From assembly GCF_022414595.1 (NCBI RefSeq), contig NZ_JADWYO010000003.1, positions 62,001 through 126,000 on the forward strand: a stretch of 64,000 nt of DNA. The letters are read 5' to 3'. Every line of letters begins with the position of its first letter. Within the stretch, counting starts at the first letter, position 1. This stretch comes from Streptomyces sp. MUM 203J. Lineage in GTDB: Bacteria > Actinomycetota > Actinomycetes > Streptomycetales > Streptomycetaceae. Positions 51,252 to 62,116 of this stretch are shown here, one piece after another. The position numbers and the translations under genes were made by a program. The notes under the pieces were generated by a model that saw nothing but the letters and a program-made list of their open reading frames with translations, ran no database searches and was not told where the DNA came from.

Positions 51252-51929
51252 CTACACCCCCTCGACGGGCGTGTCCGGCTGCAGTTCGTCCGCGTGCTCG
51301 CCCGTGACCAGGTACACCACGCGCTTCGCCACCGACACCGCGTGGTCCGCGAAGCGCTCGTAGTAGCGGCCCAGCAGGGTCACGTCGACCGCCGTTTCGA
51401 TGCCGTGCTTCCAGCGGTCGTCCATCAGGTGCTGGAACAGGGTGCGGTGCAGCAGGTCCATCTCGTCGTCGTCCTGCTCCAGCTGGAGCGCCAGGTCGAC
51501 GTCCTTCGTGATGATGACCTCGGCCGCCTTGGCCATCAGCCGCTGTGCCAGCTGGCCCATCTCCAGGATCGTGGCGTGCAGGTCCTGCGGCACCACCCGC
51601 TCCGGGAAGCGCAGCCGGGCCAGCTTCGCGACATGCTGGGCCAGGTCGCCGGACCGCTCCAGGTCCGCGCTCATCCGCAGCGAGGTCACGACGATCCGCA
51701 GATCCGTCGCGACCGGCTGCTGCCGGGCCAGCAGCGCGATCGCCCGCGCCTCCAGGTCGTGCTGGAGGTCGTCGATCTTCTGGTCGGCCGCGATCACCGC
51801 CTCCGCCAGCTTCAGATCCGCGTCGAGCATCGCCGTCGTGGCGCGCCCGATGGCCGAGCCGACCAGCCGCGTCATCTCGACGAGGCCCTCGCCGATCGAA
51901 TCCAGTTCCTCGTGGTACGCGTCCCGCAT
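51252..51929 (-). CDS. phoU: Phosphate signalling protein PhoU
   Basis: A 225-residue protein of two three-helix PhoU repeats, each with an E/DXXXD metal-binding motif region (MRDAYHEELDSIGEGLVEMT; SADLERSGDLAQHVAKLARL; GRYYERFADHAVSVAKRVVY). PhoU links the Pst phosphate transporter to PhoR and keeps it inactive when phosphate is plentiful. It is divergent from phoRP across a PHO-box region. Confidence 0.96.
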   Translation of the reverse strand: MRDAYHEELDSIGEGLVEMTRLVGSAIGRATTAMLDADLKLAEAVIAADQKIDDLQHDLEARAIALLARQQPVATDLRIVVTSLRMSADLERSGDLAQHVAKLARLRFPERVVPQDLHATILEMGQLAQRLMAKAAEVIITKDVDLALQLEQDDDEMDLLHRTLFQHLMDDRWKHGIETAVDVTLLGRYYERFADHAVSVAKRVVYLVTGEHADELQPDTPVEGV

Positions 51930-52020
51930 GGATGTCCCTCTCTAGCCTGTGAACGGGGTCCGGGTGGGGCTGGACCCCCACGCTTTCACGGTCCGGTCCG
52001 GACGCGTCGAGAGCCTCCCT

Positions 52021-52053
52021 CCCAAGTGAACCGGCACCGTCCCCTCGGTGAAC
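52021..52053 (-). promoter_or_regulatory. PHO box in the phoU-phoRP intergenic region
   Basis: On the minus strand three consecutive 11-bp units read GTTCACCGAGG, GGACGGTGCCG and GTTCACTTGGG. The outer two carry the GTTCAC core of PhoP direct-repeat units in exact 22-bp phase; the middle one is degenerate. This is the expected autoregulatory PhoP site. Confidence 0.75.
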
Positions 52054-52126
52054 TCTGAGCGACGAGTGTTCGAGGAGTCACGGGGACGGCTGGGAGAGTG
52101 TCTCCCAGCATGCCTAACCTGGACGC

Positions 52127-53374
52127 ATGGACGTGAACGCGGCGGTCGCCGCAGCGGCAGCGATCGCCGGGTTGCTCACCGGCGTCATCGCCATGCTGGC
52201 GTTCCGCTGGAGCGAGCGCGACCAGGCGCGGCTCGTCACCCGTAGCTCCCTGCACACCGAGGCGGTGCTGCCGCCCGGTGTCGACACGGTGCTGTCCGTG
52301 CTCCGCTCCTCCGCCGTCGTCCTCGACGAGAGCGACTCCGTCGTCAAGGCCAGCTCGGCGGCGTACGCCCTGGGCCTGGTCAGAGGCGGCAAGCTGGCCG
52401 TGGAGCCGATGCTCCAGATGGCCCGTGACACCCGGCGGGACGGCGAGATAAGGCAGGTCGAGCTGGACCTGCCTCGCCGTGGCACCGGCCGCGGCGAGGC
52501 CCTCGCGGTCTCCGCCCGCGTCGCCCCTCTCGGCTCCCGCCTGGTTCTCCTCCTCGTCGAGGACCTCACCGAGGCGCGCCGCATAGAGGCGGTACGGCGC
52601 GACTTCGTCGCGAACGTCAGCCACGAGCTGAAGACGCCGGTCGGGGCGCTGTCCCTGCTCTCGGAGGCCGTCATGGACGCCGCCGACGACCCCGAGGCGG
52701 TCACCCGCTTCGCCGGGCGGATGCAGATCGAGGCGACCCGGCTCACCAACCTCGTACAGGAACTCATCGACCTCTCCCGGGTGCAGAACGACGACCCGCT
52801 GGAGGACGCCGAGCCCGTACGGATCGACGAACTGGTCGCGGAGGCCATCGACCGCTCCCGGCAGCCCGCCACCACCAAGAACATCACCATGGCCGCCGGC
52901 GGCACCGCCGGCCTGTTCGTCTGGGGCCACCGCGGCCAGCTCGCCGCCGCGCTCGGCAACCTCGTCGAGAACGCGGTCAACTACTCCCCGGCGCACACCC
53001 GCGTCGGGATCGCCGCCCGGCGGGTGACCGCGCCCGGTGGCGACCTCATCGAGATCGCCGTCACCGACCAGGGCATCGGGATCCCCGACAAGGACAAGGA
53101 GCGCATCTTCGAGCGCTTCTACCGCGTCGACCCGGCCCGCTCCCGCGCCACCGGAGGTACGGGCCTCGGCCTGGCCATCGTCAAGCACGTGGTCGCCTCG
53201 CACGGCGGCGAGGTCACCGTCTGGTCCAGCGAGGGCCAGGGTTCCACCTTCACTCTCCGCCTCCCCGAGGCGGGCGCCGCCGGACGCGACCACCGCGACC
53301 ACGGCGCACCCCCAGCCACCACCCGTTCCATGATCCACAGCGAACCACTCTCAGCCCCGGAGGTCCTTCCGTGA
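52127..53374 (+). CDS. phoR: Phosphate sensor histidine kinase PhoR
   Basis: A 415-residue kinase. One N-terminal transmembrane helix (~4-26), a PAS-like region (~60-150), then the H-box ANVSHELKTPVGAL near residue 168, N box NLVENAVNYSPAHT, G1 DQGIGIPD, F box and G2 GGTGLGLAIVKHV. The short membrane part fits actinobacterial PhoR, which gets its signal through the Pst/PhoU system. The stop overlaps the phoP start by 4 bp. Confidence 0.95.
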   Translation: MDVNAAVAAAAAIAGLLTGVIAMLAFRWSERDQARLVTRSSLHTEAVLPPGVDTVLSVLRSSAVVLDESDSVVKASSAAYALGLVRGGKLAVEPMLQMARDTRRDGEIRQVELDLPRRGTGRGEALAVSARVAPLGSRLVLLLVEDLTEARRIEAVRRDFVANVSHELKTPVGALSLLSEAVMDAADDPEAVTRFAGRMQIEATRLTNLVQELIDLSRVQNDDPLEDAEPVRIDELVAEAIDRSRQPATTKNITMAAGGTAGLFVWGHRGQLAAALGNLVENAVNYSPAHTRVGIAARRVTAPGGDLIEIAVTDQGIGIPDKDKERIFERFYRVDPARSRATGGTGLGLAIVKHVVASHGGEVTVWSSEGQGSTFTLRLPEAGAAGRDHRDHGAPPATTRSMIHSEPLSAPEVLP

Positions 53375-54051
53375 CCCGAGTGCTTGTCGTCGAGGACGAG
53401 GAGTCCTTCAGCGAGGCTCTGTCCTACATGCTCCGCAAGGAGGGATTCGAAGTCGCGGTCGCCACCACCGGGCCCGAGGGGCTCGACGAGTTCGAGCGCA
53501 ACGGCGCGGACCTCGTCCTCCTCGACCTGATGCTGCCGGGCCTGCCCGGCACCGAGGTGTGCCGGCAGCTGCGCGGCCGTTCCAACGTCCCCGTCATCAT
53601 GGTCACGGCGAAGGACAGCGAGATCGACAAGGTCGTCGGCCTGGAGATAGGAGCCGACGACTATGTGACCAAGCCCTTCTCGTCCCGCGAACTGGTCGCC
53701 CGCATCCGCGCGGTGCTGCGGCGGCGGGGCGAGCCCGAGGAGACCGCGCCCGCGGCTCTGGAGGCCGGTCCGGTACGGATGGACGTGGACCGGCACGTCG
53801 TGACGGTCGACGGCACCAAGGTGGACCTGCCGCTCAAGGAGTTCGACCTCCTGGAGATGCTGCTGCGGAACGCCGGGCGGGTGCTGACCCGGATGCAGCT
53901 CATCGACCGGGTGTGGGGCGCGGACTACGTGGGCGATACGAAGACGCTGGACGTCCATGTGAAGCGGCTGCGGGCGAAGATCGAGCCCGACCCGGGCGCT
54001 CCGCGGTATCTGGTGACGGTCCGGGGGCTGGGTTACAAGTTCGAGCCGTAG
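53371..54051 (+). CDS. phoP: Phosphate response regulator PhoP
   Basis: A 226-residue OmpR-family regulator. The receiver has VVEDEESFSEALSYMLRKEG, phospho-Asp in LVLLDLMLPGLPGTEV and Lys in DYVTKPFSSREL. The winged helix (~130-225) has PLKEFDLLEMLLRNAGRVLT and KTLDVHVKRLRAKIEPD. It activates pst, pho regulon and its own genes under phosphate limitation and represses antibiotic production in many streptomycetes. A strong terminator follows. Confidence 0.96.
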   Translation: MTRVLVVEDEESFSEALSYMLRKEGFEVAVATTGPEGLDEFERNGADLVLLDLMLPGLPGTEVCRQLRGRSNVPVIMVTAKDSEIDKVVGLEIGADDYVTKPFSSRELVARIRAVLRRRGEPEETAPAALEAGPVRMDVDRHVVTVDGTKVDLPLKEFDLLEMLLRNAGRVLTRMQLIDRVWGADYVGDTKTLDVHVKRLRAKIEPDPGAPRYLVTVRGLGYKFEP

Positions 54052-54161
54052 GCCGGTCGCCTTCCCTGCCCCGCCCCTTCCCGAAACCGGGGGGGGGCGG
54101 GGTTCTGCCCCCCGCCCTCATGCGCGCTGTGCGCGGGGCCCCGGGCGGGCTGAGACGTACG

Positions 54162-54198
54162 AAGGGGCGCCGCACCGGTCACCGGTGCGGCGCCCCTT
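54162..54198. terminator. Bidirectional terminator after phoP
   Basis: Perfect 17-bp arms (54162-54178 and 54182-54198) with a 3-base loop between convergent phoP and the lipoprotein gene. Confidence 0.85.
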
Positions 54199-54208
54199 CA
54201 CGCGTACG

Positions 54209-54832
54209 TCAGTGGCTGTCGCCGTGTTCCGCGCCCGCCTCGCCCGTCGCCGTGGCCTCCGGGGAGGTCTCCGCGCTGGGGCTGGCCTCGGTCGTCGGCG
54301 TCGCCGCGGGGCTGGGGGCACCCGACGGGCCGAAGTCCTTGTAGAAGCCGGTCGACGGGACGACCATCGCCTGGAGCTTGACCTCGCCGGTCTCGCTCAG
54401 CTTGAAGGCGACCTCCTGCGCGTCGCCGTTCTTCGTGGCCTCGTGGCCGTTCTCGATCTCCGCCGCGGCGTTGCCGGTGCCGCCGATGATCACGGAGCCG
54501 CCCGCCGGGACGGTGACCGGGCCGGAGCCCTCGGCCGGGGTCAGCTTCACCGTCGCCTCGGAGCCGGGCAGGGTGATGGCCTCCAGCGTCTCCGCCTTGT
54601 CACCGTTGTTGAAGACGGTGGCCGAGACCGTGGCGGGGCCTTCGGCGCCGGACTCGGGCTGGGTGATCACCAGCGCGTTCTGGACCTGGATGGTGCCGAC
54701 CGACACGGCGGCGTTGTCCGGCCTGATGCCGAGGGTCTGCGCGTCGTTACCCGCCCCGCAGGCGGTGAGCGAGGCGAGCGAGAACACGAGAGCGGTGGCG
54801 GCGAGGGCGCCGCGTCGAAGGCTGCGGCTCAC
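54209..54832 (-). CDS. Lipoprotein, DUF461-like
   Basis: A 207-residue lipoprotein. The signal peptide ends in the lipobox LTAC (Cys ~25). The mature domain (~40-160: NAALVITQPESG-like strand region, SATVFNNGDKAETLEAITLP, VTVPAGGSVIIGGTG) is an immunoglobulin-like beta-sandwich related to copper-chaperone-type PCuAC/DUF461 folds. A Ser/Thr/Pro-rich linker forms the C-terminal tail. The usual Met/His copper ligands are not evident. It is attached outside the membrane. Function unknown. Confidence 0.82.
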   Translation of the reverse strand: MSRSLRRGALAATALVFSLASLTACGAGNDAQTLGIRPDNAAVSVGTIQVQNALVITQPESGAEGPATVSATVFNNGDKAETLEAITLPGSEATVKLTPAEGSGPVTVPAGGSVIIGGTGNAAAEIENGHEATKNGDAQEVAFKLSETGEVKLQAMVVPSTGFYKDFGPSGAPSPAATPTTEASPSAETSPEATATGEAGAEHGDSH

Positions 54833-55363
54833 GGCGGCGGCAACTCCTAGGACGTACGGACTACGGAACGATCACGGTGCGGGGTCAGGTTACCGACCCC
54901 GGGTTGCCGCCCCGCACCCGACCCGCCCCTGTGGTCCCGGCGGGCACTCCGGAGGCGGGCCCGGTGCCCGTCGTCTTCCGCTCGCATATGCGGCTTGATC
55001 AATTCCTTGTGCAGGATGCATTCATCACCGAAAAGGCGCGCGTGATCAAATTCGGGAAAGTTCGCCGCGCCTCGCCCGTGCGTGTGACCGACATCCGAAC
55101 GGAGCACGGGAACTGGACGCCTTGGAACCAGACAAAACGGGACATGTCGCCTGTCCGGCGACCTCCCGGAGGTGCGCGGCCTGCACGTTTCTGATCGCCT
55201 GCGCAGCCGCTCCGACCTGCGAATACCCCCTTCCGGAGAGTCTCCGCAGCACGTTCGCGTCGCTGTTGTCAAGCCCCGAGATATGCCCTGACCTGCGAAA
55301 ACGCCATTCAGAAGAAGCTGTTCTCGTGTTACCCTGGATAGCCACGGAAGGGGTACCTGTCAC
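54833..55363. other. Long gene-free region before carD
   Basis: 531 bp. The left end holds the lipoprotein promoter. The middle (54990-55070) is notably AT-richer than its surroundings. Near carD, GTTGTCAAGC at 55265 and TGTTACCCT at 55327 could be promoter elements, but I cannot fix one. No plausible gene is seen on either strand. Confidence 0.45.
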
Positions 55364-55846
55364 ATGACGTTCAAGGTTGGCGACACCGTGGTCTATCCCC
55401 ATCACGGGGCCGCGCTGATCGAGGCTATCGAAACTCGTCAGATCAAAGGCGTGGACAAGACCTACTTGGTGCTCAAGGTCGCCCAGGGCGACTTGACGGT
55501 ACGTGTGCCAGCGGACAACGCAGAGTTCGTCGGCGTGCGCGATGTGGTCGGTCAGGACGGACTGGACCGGGTCTTCGAGGTGCTGCGGGCACCCTACGCC
55601 GAGGAGCCGACGAACTGGTCCCGTCGCTACAAGGCAAATCTCGAGAAGCTCGCCTCCGGCGACGTCATCAAGGTCGCTGAAGTGGTGCGCGACCTCTGGC
55701 GCCGTGAGCGGGAGCGCGGTCTCTCCGCGGGAGAGAAGCGCATGCTGGCGAAGGCGCGCCAGATCCTGGTCAGCGAACTCGCGCTGGCCGAGAACACCAA
55801 CGAGGACAAGGCAGAGGCCCTGCTCGACGAGGTCCTTGCCTCCTGA
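55364..55846 (+). CDS. carD: CarD-family RNA polymerase-binding regulator
   Basis: A 160-residue CarD/CdnL protein. The N-terminal RNAP-interaction Tudor-like domain is [20 protein letters not shown] to ~65; the C-terminal helical DNA-binding domain (~70-160) contains [20 protein letters not shown] and [20 protein letters not shown]. CarD stabilises open complexes at rRNA and housekeeping promoters. It starts the carD-ispD-ispF neighbourhood typical of actinobacteria. Confidence 0.96.
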   Translation: MTFKVGDTVVYPHHGAALIEAIETRQIKGVDKTYLVLKVAQGDLTVRVPADNAEFVGVRDVVGQDGLDRVFEVLRAPYAEEPTNWSRRYKANLEKLASGDVIKVAEVVRDLWRRERERGLSAGEKRMLAKARQILVSELALAENTNEDKAEALLDEVLAS

Positions 55847-56156
55847 GCGAGCCGCCTCCCGAGGCTCCCAATCCACTTCGCTCGATCCGGTGAACCGAAC
55901 ACGGTGATCCGATCCGGTGATCATTGCCGCGGTGCCCGATGACATGCTGTCCCCACAGCATCGTCGCCGGGCGCTGCGGCATGTTCGGCACCGGTACCCG
56001 TCCACCCGTGCCGCCACCCCGCGCGTACGCCCCGCCGGCGTCACGGAAGGGTCCGGTCAAGGCGTCGCGCCCAGCACTCCCCCAACCGGTGGAGCCGGGG
56101 GCGCCCCCAGTCCATACCCATCTCGGCCGAGTGAACAAACCTGCCGGAGTGCACCG
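55847..56156. other. Spacer between carD and ispD
   Basis: 310 bp holding a hairpin ATGCTGT-CCCC-ACAGCAT (55944-55961), which may terminate carD, and palindromic repeat copy f. No gene seen. Confidence 0.5.
56077..56109 (-). repeat. Dispersed palindromic repeat, copy f
   Basis: Minus strand: GGGGGCGCCCCCGGC, short core, GGTTGGGGGAGTG. Same family as copies a-e. Confidence 0.55.
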
Positions 56157-56906
56157 ATGACAGACGCAGCACGCCCCGTCGCCCTCGCCCGCACCGCCGC
56201 GGTGATCCCCGCGGCCGGACGGGGCGTACGGCTCGGCCCGGGCGCCCCCAAGGCGCTCCGCACGCTGGGCGGCACCCCGATCCTCATCCACGCCGCCCGG
56301 GCCATGGCCGCGTCCCGCGCGGTGTCCCTGGTCGTCGTCGTGGCGCCGCCGGACGGCGTCGACGGGGTCAAGGCGCTGTTCGACGAGTACCCGCTGCCCG
56401 AGCGCACCGACGTCGTCGTGGTGGCGGGCGGGGCGGAGCGGCAGGACTCCGTACGGCACGGACTCGCGGCGCTGCCCGACGACGTGTCCGTCGTCCTCGT
56501 CCACGACGCCGCCCGTCCCCTGGTGCCGGTCGACACCGTCGACGCGGTCATCGAAGCCGTACGGGAAGGGGGCGCGCCCGCCGTCGTCCCCGCCGTGCCG
56601 CCGGCCGACACCGTCAAGGAGGTCGAGCCGACCGCCGACGGCAGCCCCGAGCGGGTCCTCGGCACGCCCGTGCGGGCCCGGCTCCGCGCCGTACAGACCC
56701 CGCAGGGCTTCGACCGGGCGACGCTCGAACGGGCCCACGCGGAGGTGACCGGCGAGGTCACGGACGACGCGAGCATGGTCGAACGGCTGGGCCTCCCGGT
56801 GGTGACCGTCCCCGGTCACGAGGAGGCGTTCAAGGTCACCCGCCCGCTGGACCTGGTCCTGGCGGAGGCGGTTCTCGCACGACGGAGGGTCACTGATGGT
56901 TTCTGA
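56157..56906 (+). CDS. ispD: 2-C-methyl-D-erythritol 4-phosphate cytidylyltransferase
   Basis: A 249-residue enzyme of the MEP isoprenoid pathway, making CDP-methylerythritol. The nucleotide-binding loop is [20 protein letters not shown] (GXGXR..K), followed by [25 protein letters not shown] and [15 protein letters not shown] 56157 was chosen because it places this motif near the N-terminus as in the family; the frame is open further upstream without plausible protein. The end overlaps ispF by 11 bp. Confidence 0.94.
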   Translation: MTDAARPVALARTAAVIPAAGRGVRLGPGAPKALRTLGGTPILIHAARAMAASRAVSLVVVVAPPDGVDGVKALFDEYPLPERTDVVVVAGGAERQDSVRHGLAALPDDVSVVLVHDAARPLVPVDTVDAVIEAVREGGAPAVVPAVPPADTVKEVEPTADGSPERVLGTPVRARLRAVQTPQGFDRATLERAHAEVTGEVTDDASMVERLGLPVVTVPGHEEAFKVTRPLDLVLAEAVLARRRVTDGF

Positions 56907-57390
56907 CCGAGTTCCGCCCATGCCCCTGGTGGGGATCGGCACCGACGTCCACGCCTTCGAGGCCGGGCGTGAGCTGTGGTGTGCCGGGCTGCTGTGGGAG
57001 GGCGAGGAGTACGGGCTCGCCGGGCACTCCGACGGGGACGTGGCCGCGCACGCGGCGTGCGACGCGCTGTTCTCCGCGGCGGGAGTGGGGGACCTGGGCG
57101 CCCACTTCGGCACGGGGCGGCCCGAGTGGTCGGGCGCGTCCGGGGTCACGCTGCTCGCGGAGGCGGCGCGGATCGTGCGGGCGGAGGGGTTCGAGGTGGG
57201 GAACGTCGCGGTGCAGGTCGTCGGGGTGCGGCCGAAGATCGGGAAACGGCGGGCGGAGGCGCAGTCCGCGCTGGGTGCGGCGGTGGGGGCGCCGGTCTCC
57301 GTGTCGGGGACGACGACCGACGGGCTCGGCCTGACGGGGCGGGGCGAGGGGCTGGCGGCCATCGCCACGGCGTTGCTGTACCGCGTCTAG
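56896..57390 (+). CDS. ispF: 2-C-methyl-D-erythritol 2,4-cyclodiphosphate synthase
   Basis: A 164-residue trimeric zinc enzyme of the MEP pathway. Metal ligands are in [15 protein letters not shown] and [20 protein letters not shown]. The substrate loop [19 protein letters not shown] and C-terminal [20 protein letters not shown] are intact. The 11-bp overlap with ispD implies coupled translation. Confidence 0.96.
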   Translation: MVSDRVPPMPLVGIGTDVHAFEAGRELWCAGLLWEGEEYGLAGHSDGDVAAHAACDALFSAAGVGDLGAHFGTGRPEWSGASGVTLLAEAARIVRAEGFEVGNVAVQVVGVRPKIGKRRAEAQSALGAAVGAPVSVSGTTTDGLGLTGRGEGLAAIATALLYRV

Positions 57391-57565
57391 CACACCATCG
57401 AGGGACGCGGAGCCGGGGCACGGGGGCCCGGGGTGCAAGGCCGCAGGACCCGGTTCCGCCCTGTGCCCGCGCCCTCCGTCCGGGCGGGACGGCTTCCCGC
57501 AGCGGGTCGTGTCCGTCCCGGCGGCGCCTTCAGCCCGTCCGCTGTCCGCGGGCGGGCGCCGGGTC

Positions 57566-57597
57566 GGGGGTCCCCTGCTCGAAGGGCTCGGGGGAGC
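57566..57597 (+). repeat. Dispersed palindromic repeat, copy e
   Basis: GGGGGTCCCCTGCTCGAAGG, then GCTCGGGGGAGC, upstream of cysS. Same family as copies a-d and f. Confidence 0.65.
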
Positions 57598-57653
57598 GCG
57601 GGGTCCGGGGGCGCGGCCCCCAGGGGGTGGCGCGTGGCGCCTATTCTTTAGGG

Positions 57654-59054
<1,401 letters not shown>

Positions 59055-59164
59055 CGCACTCTTGGTGTGCCGTCCGGCCTTCGCGCGAGCGCCCGGCCGG
59101 GCGGCACACTGACGTAGGTACGCACACACACGAAGCTTGACGAAGACGGGTACAGGTAGAGGTC

Positions 59165-60115
59165 ATGGCCGGGAACAGCCAGCGCAGGAACCGCCGCACC
59201 AGCAACAAGAAGGGCGCGACGGTCGGCAGCGGTGGCAAGCGGCGCCGCAGCCTCGAGGGCAAGGGCCCCACGCCGCCCGCTTCGGCGCGCAAGGGCCATG
59301 TGAAGAACCGCATCGCCAACTCGAAGGCCAAGCAGGCCCAGCGCCGCCCGGTCGCCCGGCGCGGCGGCAAGGGCCAGGCCGAGATGGTCGTCGGGCGCAA
59401 CCCGGTCTTCGAGGCGCTGCGCGACGGCGTGCCCGCCACCACGCTGTACGTCCAGCAGTTCATCGACAACGACGAGCGGGTCCGCGAGGCCCTCCAGCTC
59501 GCCGGCGAGCGCGGAGGCATCCACCTCATGGAGGCGCCGCGCGCCGAGCTGGACCGGATGACCGGCGGCCTCAACCACCAGGGGCTCGTCCTCCAGGTGC
59601 CGCCGTACGAGTACGCGCACCCGGAGGACCTGGCCGCCGCCGCGTTCGACGAGGGCGAGGACCCGTTGATCGTCGCCCTCGACGGGGTCACCGACCCGCG
59701 CAACCTCGGCGCGATCGTGCGGTCCGTGTCCGCGTTCGGCGGTCACGGGGTCGTCGTGCCCGAGCGGCGCGCCGCCGGGATGACCGCCGGTGCCTGGAAG
59801 ACCTCCGCCGGGACCGCCGCCCGCACCCCGGTCGCCCGTGCGACCAATCTGACCCGGGCCCTGGAGTCGTACAAGAAGGCCGGGATGACCGTGGTCGGGC
59901 TGGCCGCCGACGGTGACGTCGAGCTGGCCGAGCTGGACGCGCTGGACGGACCGGTCGTGATCGTGATCGGGAGCGAGGGCAAGGGGCTGTCCCGGCTGGT
60001 GGGGGAGACCTGCGATCTGCGGGTCACCATCCCCATGCCGGGCGGGGCGGAGTCGCTGAACGCGGGTGTCGCGGCGGGTGTGGTTCTGTACGAGGCGGCG
60101 CGGCGGCGCGGCTGA
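59165..60115 (+). CDS. rlmB: 23S rRNA (guanosine-2'-O)-methyltransferase RlmB-like (TrmH/SpoU family)
   Basis: A 316-residue SpoU-type methyltransferase. Residues 1-70 are very basic and Gly/Ser/Asn-rich ([20 protein letters not shown]), an actinobacterial extension that may bind RNA. A substrate-binding domain follows ([20 protein letters not shown]), and the trefoil-knot SAM domain (~155-316) has [35 protein letters not shown] and [20 protein letters not shown]. It is encoded 110 bp after cysS. Confidence 0.93.
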   Translation: MAGNSQRRNRRTSNKKGATVGSGGKRRRSLEGKGPTPPASARKGHVKNRIANSKAKQAQRRPVARRGGKGQAEMVVGRNPVFEALRDGVPATTLYVQQFIDNDERVREALQLAGERGGIHLMEAPRAELDRMTGGLNHQGLVLQVPPYEYAHPEDLAAAAFDEGEDPLIVALDGVTDPRNLGAIVRSVSAFGGHGVVVPERRAAGMTAGAWKTSAGTAARTPVARATNLTRALESYKKAGMTVVGLAADGDVELAELDALDGPVVIVIGSEGKGLSRLVGETCDLRVTIPMPGGAESLNAGVAAGVVLYEAARRRG

Positions 60116-60403
60116 CGACGGCCGGATGTCCGGGCGCGGCGTCCCGCCGTGCCCGGCCTGCCGCTCGGTGCGAGAGGCGCGGGGGAAGAGCGGGCCGACG
60201 ATCCGCGGGCCCGGTGTCCAGGTGCAGGGGCGCCGCGTGGTCGGGCGCGGGTCCGGCGGCGCGGCGGTCCGGAACGGGGACACGTGCCCGGCGAGCTCGT
60301 TCCCGACCGTACCGGGGTTCGTCCTGATCGGGTCTGACCTTGACGGGTCTCGGACATTCCTCCGCCGTCGAGGCAGTGTCCTAACGGCTCATCACTCGGT
60401 TAG
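60116..60403. other. Spacer before the DoxX gene
   Basis: 288 bp without a gene. TTGACG at 60339 and a CTAAC...GTTAG inverted repeat (60381-60403) next to the start codon are the only signals I see. Confidence 0.4.
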
Positions 60404-62035
60404 ATGAGTGTGGACACCAGAACGCCCAGGCCCGGGTTCGATGATCAGCCTGCGCTGAGCATGGTCAAGGTGAACAGCGACCCCGCGCAGGTCATCGTGA
60501 ACCACGCCAGCTTCCGGGTACAGCTCGCCCCGGTCCGAAAGCCCCGCTTCGCGGACCCCGCCCGCGTCCCCGCCATGAGCGGCGCGGCTTCGGGAGGCGC
60601 CAGGCGGCGGCCCGTCGTGTGGACCGGCAAGTCCTCGCCCGGAGACCCCGGCGCGACCGGACTCCTCCAGGCCGTGCGCGACTCCGCCGCCCTCGACGCG
60701 CTCACCCGCCCCCCGGCCGGCGGCACCGCGCTGGACGCGGGCGCCACGCAGGTCATCCCGCGCGTCGCGCTCGCCGACGACGACACCCGCCCCACCCCCG
60801 TCGTCGGCGGCCCGCGTGGCCCGCACAGCACCGAGACCGCGCTGCTGCCCTCCATGCGCCGCGCGGAGAGCGCGTACGACGAGCCGTACGACCCGTCGTA
60901 CGAGGGCCCGGACGACGGGCCGGACGGCGACGACGCGGACGGCACGCAGCACGCCAGCGCCGCCGACCAGCGGCACGCCTACTACCCCGGGCGCCGGATG
61001 AACCTCGGGGTCGTGCTGCTGCCGCTGCGCGTGTTCCTCGGGTTCATCTCCATCTACGCCGGTATGGGCAAGCTCTGCGACCCCGTCTACTTCGACGGCG
61101 GCGAGCGCGGCTCGATGGTCAACTGGCTGAACTCGCTCCAGCCCTGGCCGGCCGCCGAGCCGCTGCGCGACTTCGCACTCGCCCACCCCGTGGGCGCCGG
61201 GCTGACCATCGCGTTCGCCCAGGTCGTCGTCGGCGTCCTCACCGTGCTCGGGCTCTGGCAGCGCGTCGCCGCCGTCTTCGGCGCGCTGCTGTCAGCCGCG
61301 CTGCTGCTGACGGTCAGCTGGCGGGCCGTGCCCGCGTACGACGCGCCCGACATCATCTACCTGGCCGCCTGGTCCCCGCTGATCATCGCCGGGGCCCCGG
61401 TCTACTCGGTCGACGGCCGTCTCGCGGGCGAGGCCTGGCGCACGCTCGGCCCGCGCTCCGCCCTGTGGGCGCTGCGCCGCCGGGTCCTGCGGCGCGGGGC
61501 GGTCGCCACCGCCGTGGTCGTCGGGCTGACCCTGCTGGTCGGTTCGGTGCTGGGCGGAGCCGTACGGTCCTCCGACCTGATCACCGTGCCCGGGCCGGAC
61601 GCCGACCCGACCAACCACCTGCCGGGGCGCCCGCTCCCGCAGGAGCCGAAGCGGGAGACCGCCCCGCCGTCCGGTGGCCCGGCGGCCTCCCGCGAGCCGA
61701 GCCCCTCGTCCTCCGCGTCCGCCTCCCCGTCGGCCTCCGCGACCGCGACCGAGGGCCCGACGGCCGGCCCGTCCGCGAGCGCGCGGGAGACCGGCCGGAC
61801 CGCGGAGCAGCGGCCCACCGCCACGCAGGGCACCGGCCAGAACAGCGCCCCGCAGCAGTCCCAGCCCGTCGCCCCGCCCGCCACCGACTCCGGCCCCACG
61901 GCCGGCGGCACGACCGGCGGCGGGGACACCGGCACCGGGGACGGCGACACGGGCACCGGCACCGACGACGGCAGCGGCGGCTCGGACGGCTCCGGCAGCC
62001 GGCCCCGCAACCCCCTCGGCGGCCTCCTGGGCTGA
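60404..62035 (+). CDS. DoxX-family membrane protein with long disordered termini
   Basis: A 543-residue protein. The first ~200 residues are cytoplasmic, Asp/Pro-rich and probably disordered. The DoxX core (~205-400) has four to five hydrophobic segments (LGVVLLPLRVFLGFISIYAG, QVVVGVLTVLGLWQRVAAVF, APDIIYLAAWSPLIIAGAP). The last ~140 residues are a Ser/Thr/Pro/Gly/Asp low-complexity tail (TGTGDGDTGTGTDDGSGGSD). Mycobacterial DoxX works with SodA and thiosulfate-sulfurtransferase-like proteins in oxidative stress; a similar role is only a guess. Confidence 0.88.
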   Translation: MSVDTRTPRPGFDDQPALSMVKVNSDPAQVIVNHASFRVQLAPVRKPRFADPARVPAMSGAASGGARRRPVVWTGKSSPGDPGATGLLQAVRDSAALDALTRPPAGGTALDAGATQVIPRVALADDDTRPTPVVGGPRGPHSTETALLPSMRRAESAYDEPYDPSYEGPDDGPDGDDADGTQHASAADQRHAYYPGRRMNLGVVLLPLRVFLGFISIYAGMGKLCDPVYFDGGERGSMVNWLNSLQPWPAAEPLRDFALAHPVGAGLTIAFAQVVVGVLTVLGLWQRVAAVFGALLSAALLLTVSWRAVPAYDAPDIIYLAAWSPLIIAGAPVYSVDGRLAGEAWRTLGPRSALWALRRRVLRRGAVATAVVVGLTLLVGSVLGGAVRSSDLITVPGPDADPTNHLPGRPLPQEPKRETAPPSGGPAASREPSPSSSASASPSASATATEGPTAGPSASARETGRTAEQRPTATQGTGQNSAPQQSQPVAPPATDSGPTAGGTTGGGDTGTGDGDTGTGTDDGSGGSDGSGSRPRNPLGGLLG

Positions 62036-62052
62036 CCCTCGTCCCCTCCTGC

Positions 62053-62100
62053 CCGACGTCCCGGTATCGGCAACAGAGGTTGCCGATACCGGGACGTCGG
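62053..62100. promoter_or_regulatory. 48-nt perfect palindrome upstream of the XRE-cupin regulator
   Basis: Two 22-bp arms (62053-62074 and 62079-62100) pair perfectly around AGAG. The inner part is TATCGGCAAC-AGAG-GTTGCCGATA. It ends 16 bp before the regulator start and begins 18 bp after the DoxX stop, so it may serve as operator and terminator. Confidence 0.75.
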
Positions 62101-62116
62101 CGTTCCACTCGGGGAC

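Noticed and set aside
54847..55272. Minus-strand open frame in the carD upstream gap
   Set aside because: No ribosome-binding site and Arg/Gly-rich composition; the region looks like a promoter area.
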